A DNA stretch of 6,981 bases from contig KL568522.1 in assembly GCA_000715605.1 (NCBI GenBank), positions 102,005 through 108,985 of the forward strand, written 5' to 3'. A model generated the notes under the pieces. That model saw nothing but the letters and a program-made list of their open reading frames with translations, was not told the origin of the DNA and searched no databases. Source of the DNA: Streptomyces speibonae (GTDB lineage Bacteria > Actinomycetota > Actinomycetes > Streptomycetales > Streptomycetaceae). Both the position numbers and the translations under genes were made by a program. Positions 5,959 through 6,981 of this stretch are shown here, piece after piece (the first letter of the stretch is position 1; each line of letters starts with the position of its first letter).

Positions 5959-6648
5959 ATGTCCGAGCACCCCGCCGAGCCCCTTCTCGAACTCAGCGGG
6001 CTCACCCGCACCTACCAGAGCGGCAGCCGTCGCCGGGTCGTCCTCAAGGACGTGTCGCACCGCTTCGAAGCGGGCCGCATGTACGCCGTCGTCGGCCCGT
6101 CCGGCTCCGGCAAGACCACCCTGCTCTCCCTGGCCAGCGGCCTGGACGCACCCACCGGCGGCACCGTGCGCTTCCGCGGCCGCGACATGGCGGAGCTGGG
6201 CCGCGGCAGGTACCGCAACCGTCACGCGGCGACCGTCTTCCAGTCCCTGAACCTGCTCACCTACATGACCGCCCTCCAGAACGTCACCTCGGCCATGGAG
6301 ATCACCGGCGTGAAGGGCCCCCGGCGCAGGCGACGCGCGGCCGAACTCCTCGACCTCCTGGGCATCGAGGCCGCCGACCGGAACCGGCGCACCCTCAGGC
6401 TCTCCGGCGGACAGCAGCAGCGCGTCGCCATCGCCCGCGCCCTCGCCTGCGAGGTCGACATCCTCTTCGCGGACGAACCCACCGGCGCCCTCGACCAGGT
6501 CACGGCGGCCGGGATCATCGAGGTGTTCCGGAAGCTGGCTCACGACGACGGCAAGTGCGTGATCGTGGTGACCCACTCCAAGGAGGTGGCCGACGCGAGC
6601 GACGAGGTACTGCACCTGCGACGCGGCCGGCTGGTCTCCCGCACCTGA
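5959..6648 (+). CDS. ABC transporter ATP-binding protein (MacB/LolD class)
   Basis: A 229-residue ATPase, the usual length for the LolD/MacB/FtsE class. The motifs are complete: Walker A GPSGSGKTT (46-54), Q-loop Q95 in VFQSLNLL, signature LSGGQQQR (148-155), Walker B ILFADEP with catalytic E173, the D-loop GALD (176-179) and the switch histidine H206 (VVTHS). The stretch TYMTALQNV after the Q-loop is typical of the part contacting FtsX-type permeases. The gene starts one base after the permease stop and has a good ribosome site, so the two are surely co-expressed. It should power the upstream permease and possibly also the paralogous one downstream, since no second ATPase is visible before the window ends. 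There is no membrane segment; the protein is cytoplasmic and bound to the permease. Confidence 0.96.
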   Translation: MSEHPAEPLLELSGLTRTYQSGSRRRVVLKDVSHRFEAGRMYAVVGPSGSGKTTLLSLASGLDAPTGGTVRFRGRDMAELGRGRYRNRHAATVFQSLNLLTYMTALQNVTSAMEITGVKGPRRRRRAAELLDLLGIEAADRNRRTLRLSGGQQQRVAIARALACEVDILFADEPTGALDQVTAAGIIEVFRKLAHDDGKCVIVVTHSKEVADASDEVLHLRRGRLVSRT

Positions 6649-6660
6649 CCCGGAAAACCC

Positions 6661-6672
6661 GCACGGCCGTGC
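6661..6672. promoter_or_regulatory. 12-base palindrome GCACGGCCGTGC
   Basis: An uninterrupted perfect palindrome 13 bases after the ATPase stop. It overlaps the first bases of the 19-base repeats. It may be an operator; its hairpin potential is small, so it is a weak terminator candidate. Confidence 0.3.
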
Positions 6673-6727
6673 ACCGCCTTTGAATCGCCGCACCGCGTTT
6701 ATGCCGGCGTAACGCGTTTATCCTGCT
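6671..6727 (+). repeat. three imperfect tandem 19-base repeats upstream of the second permease
   Basis: The units begin at 6671, 6690 and 6709, in exact 19-base register, and share the core NNACCGCGTTTAT. The middle unit reads GCACCGCGTTTATGCCGGC. Units 1 and 2 share GCACCGC exactly; units 2 and 3 share CGCGTTTAT exactly. They fill most of the 107-base gap before the second permease, where a response regulator's direct-repeat sites would be expected. The repetition is seen directly; the role as binding sites is inferred. Confidence 0.55.
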
Positions 6728-6729
6728 GC

Positions 6730-6738
6730 AAAGGAGGG
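6730..6738 (+). promoter_or_regulatory. Shine-Dalgarno-like AAAGGAGGG set unusually far from the permease start
   Basis: This is a near-perfect anti-16S match, but 17 bases separate it from the ATG at 6756, well above the usual 5-10. No start codon in the permease frame lies between. It may still load ribosomes, or it may be part of the promoter or repeat region. A -10-like TCTACT at 6744-6749 would instead suggest an mRNA starting close to the ATG. Confidence 0.4.
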
Positions 6739-6755
6739 TTTGCTCTACTGCCCGC

Positions 6756-6981
6756 ATGAACTTCGTCAAGCGGGCCGGGACGAGCCTGTGCGTCAGAAAA
6801 TCCCGCACCGCCGCCCTCTTCGGTATTTTCGCCGTGATCTGTTCTCTGCTCCTCGGCGGATTTCTGCTGAAGGCGGCCGCCGCGCGCCAGGAGGCCGAGG
6901 CCCGGACCACGATCGGCGTCGATGTGACGCTGAGCGGCGGGCGGCTGACCCCGGCCCTGGCGCACCGGCTCGGCTCCGAGC
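6756..6981 (+). CDS. second FtsX/MacB-type ABC permease, paralogue of the first (3' part missing)
   Basis: The first 75 codons of a permease that runs off the right edge. It starts MNFVKRAGTSLCVRKSRT, has a transmembrane helix at about 20-40 (ALFGIFAVICSLLLGGFLLK), then AAAARQEAEARTTIGVDVTL at the beginning of the external domain. Position by position this parallels the first permease (MNLFKRA, then VIC-L-L-GFL, AAAR, G-VVT), so the two are paralogues, probably from a duplication. No upstream in-frame start exists close by, which fixes the ATG at 6756. It is preceded by three tandem repeats and may have its own promoter, or be read through from the ATPase, since no clear terminator lies between. 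It could pair with the first permease as a heterodimer on the single ATPase, or have its own ATPase beyond the edge. Confidence 0.82.
   Translation, partial: MNFVKRAGTSLCVRKSRTAALFGIFAVICSLLLGGFLLKAAAARQEAEARTTIGVDVTLSGGRLTPALAHRLGSE

Noticed and set aside
5941..6693. Minus-strand open frame of 250 codons opposite the ABC ATPase
   Set aside because: The opposite strand carries every ABC ATPase motif; this frame is a GC-driven shadow. The same applies to the minus-strand frames at 4734-5216 and 5231-5947 opposite the permease.
6671..6727. The three 19-base repeats as a CRISPR array
   Set aside because: Units are directly adjacent with no spacers, are too short and imperfect, and no cas gene is present.

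Overview
The window is very GC-rich, its coding sequences use G or C at most third codon positions, and it contains GTG and TTG starts and GC-rich hairpins without U-tracts. Together with the gene families this points to a high-GC actinomycete, most likely Streptomyces or a close relative. That placement is inferred from composition and style only. No RNA gene, transposase, integrase or CRISPR array was seen.

Left locus (1-2165). Two minus-strand genes coupled by an ATGA overlap encode the [2Fe-2S] subunit (412-1017, with an N-terminal twin-arginine export signal) and the FAD-binding subunit (415 to beyond base 1, incomplete) of a molybdenum hydroxylase of the PaoABC/xanthine dehydrogenase type. 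The molybdopterin subunit should lie beyond the left edge. A LysR-family regulator (1188-2165) is read divergently. The 170-base gap between them holds three separate palindromes that are good operator candidates.

Junction (2166-2424). The LysR gene and the next locus converge on a 259-base gap without a gene. It holds four GC-rich hairpins that probably act as terminators for both strands.

Right locus (2425-6981). A minus-strand two-component system, an OmpR-type response regulator (3651-4313) followed by a sensor histidine kinase (2425-3654) starting at a TTG that overlaps the regulator's stop, is divergent from an ABC transporter cluster. That cluster is a MacB/FtsX-type permease (4512-5957), an ATPase one base downstream (5959-6648), and the start of a second, clearly paralogous permease (6756 to beyond the right edge). 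The simplest reading is a signal-responsive export or envelope-stress module: the kinase senses something outside the membrane, the regulator acts on the shared intergenic region, and one ATPase may serve two permeases. The substrate cannot be told from the sequence.

The most interesting non-coding signals are three imperfect tandem 19-base repeats just upstream of the second permease, a piece of which (GCCGGCGT followed by AACGCG) recurs upstream of the first permease, and a -10-like hexamer placed so that the first permease could be made from a leaderless mRNA. I see no clear evidence for an entirely new system. The permease-ATPase-permease plus two-component layout with its repeat elements is the part most worth following up.
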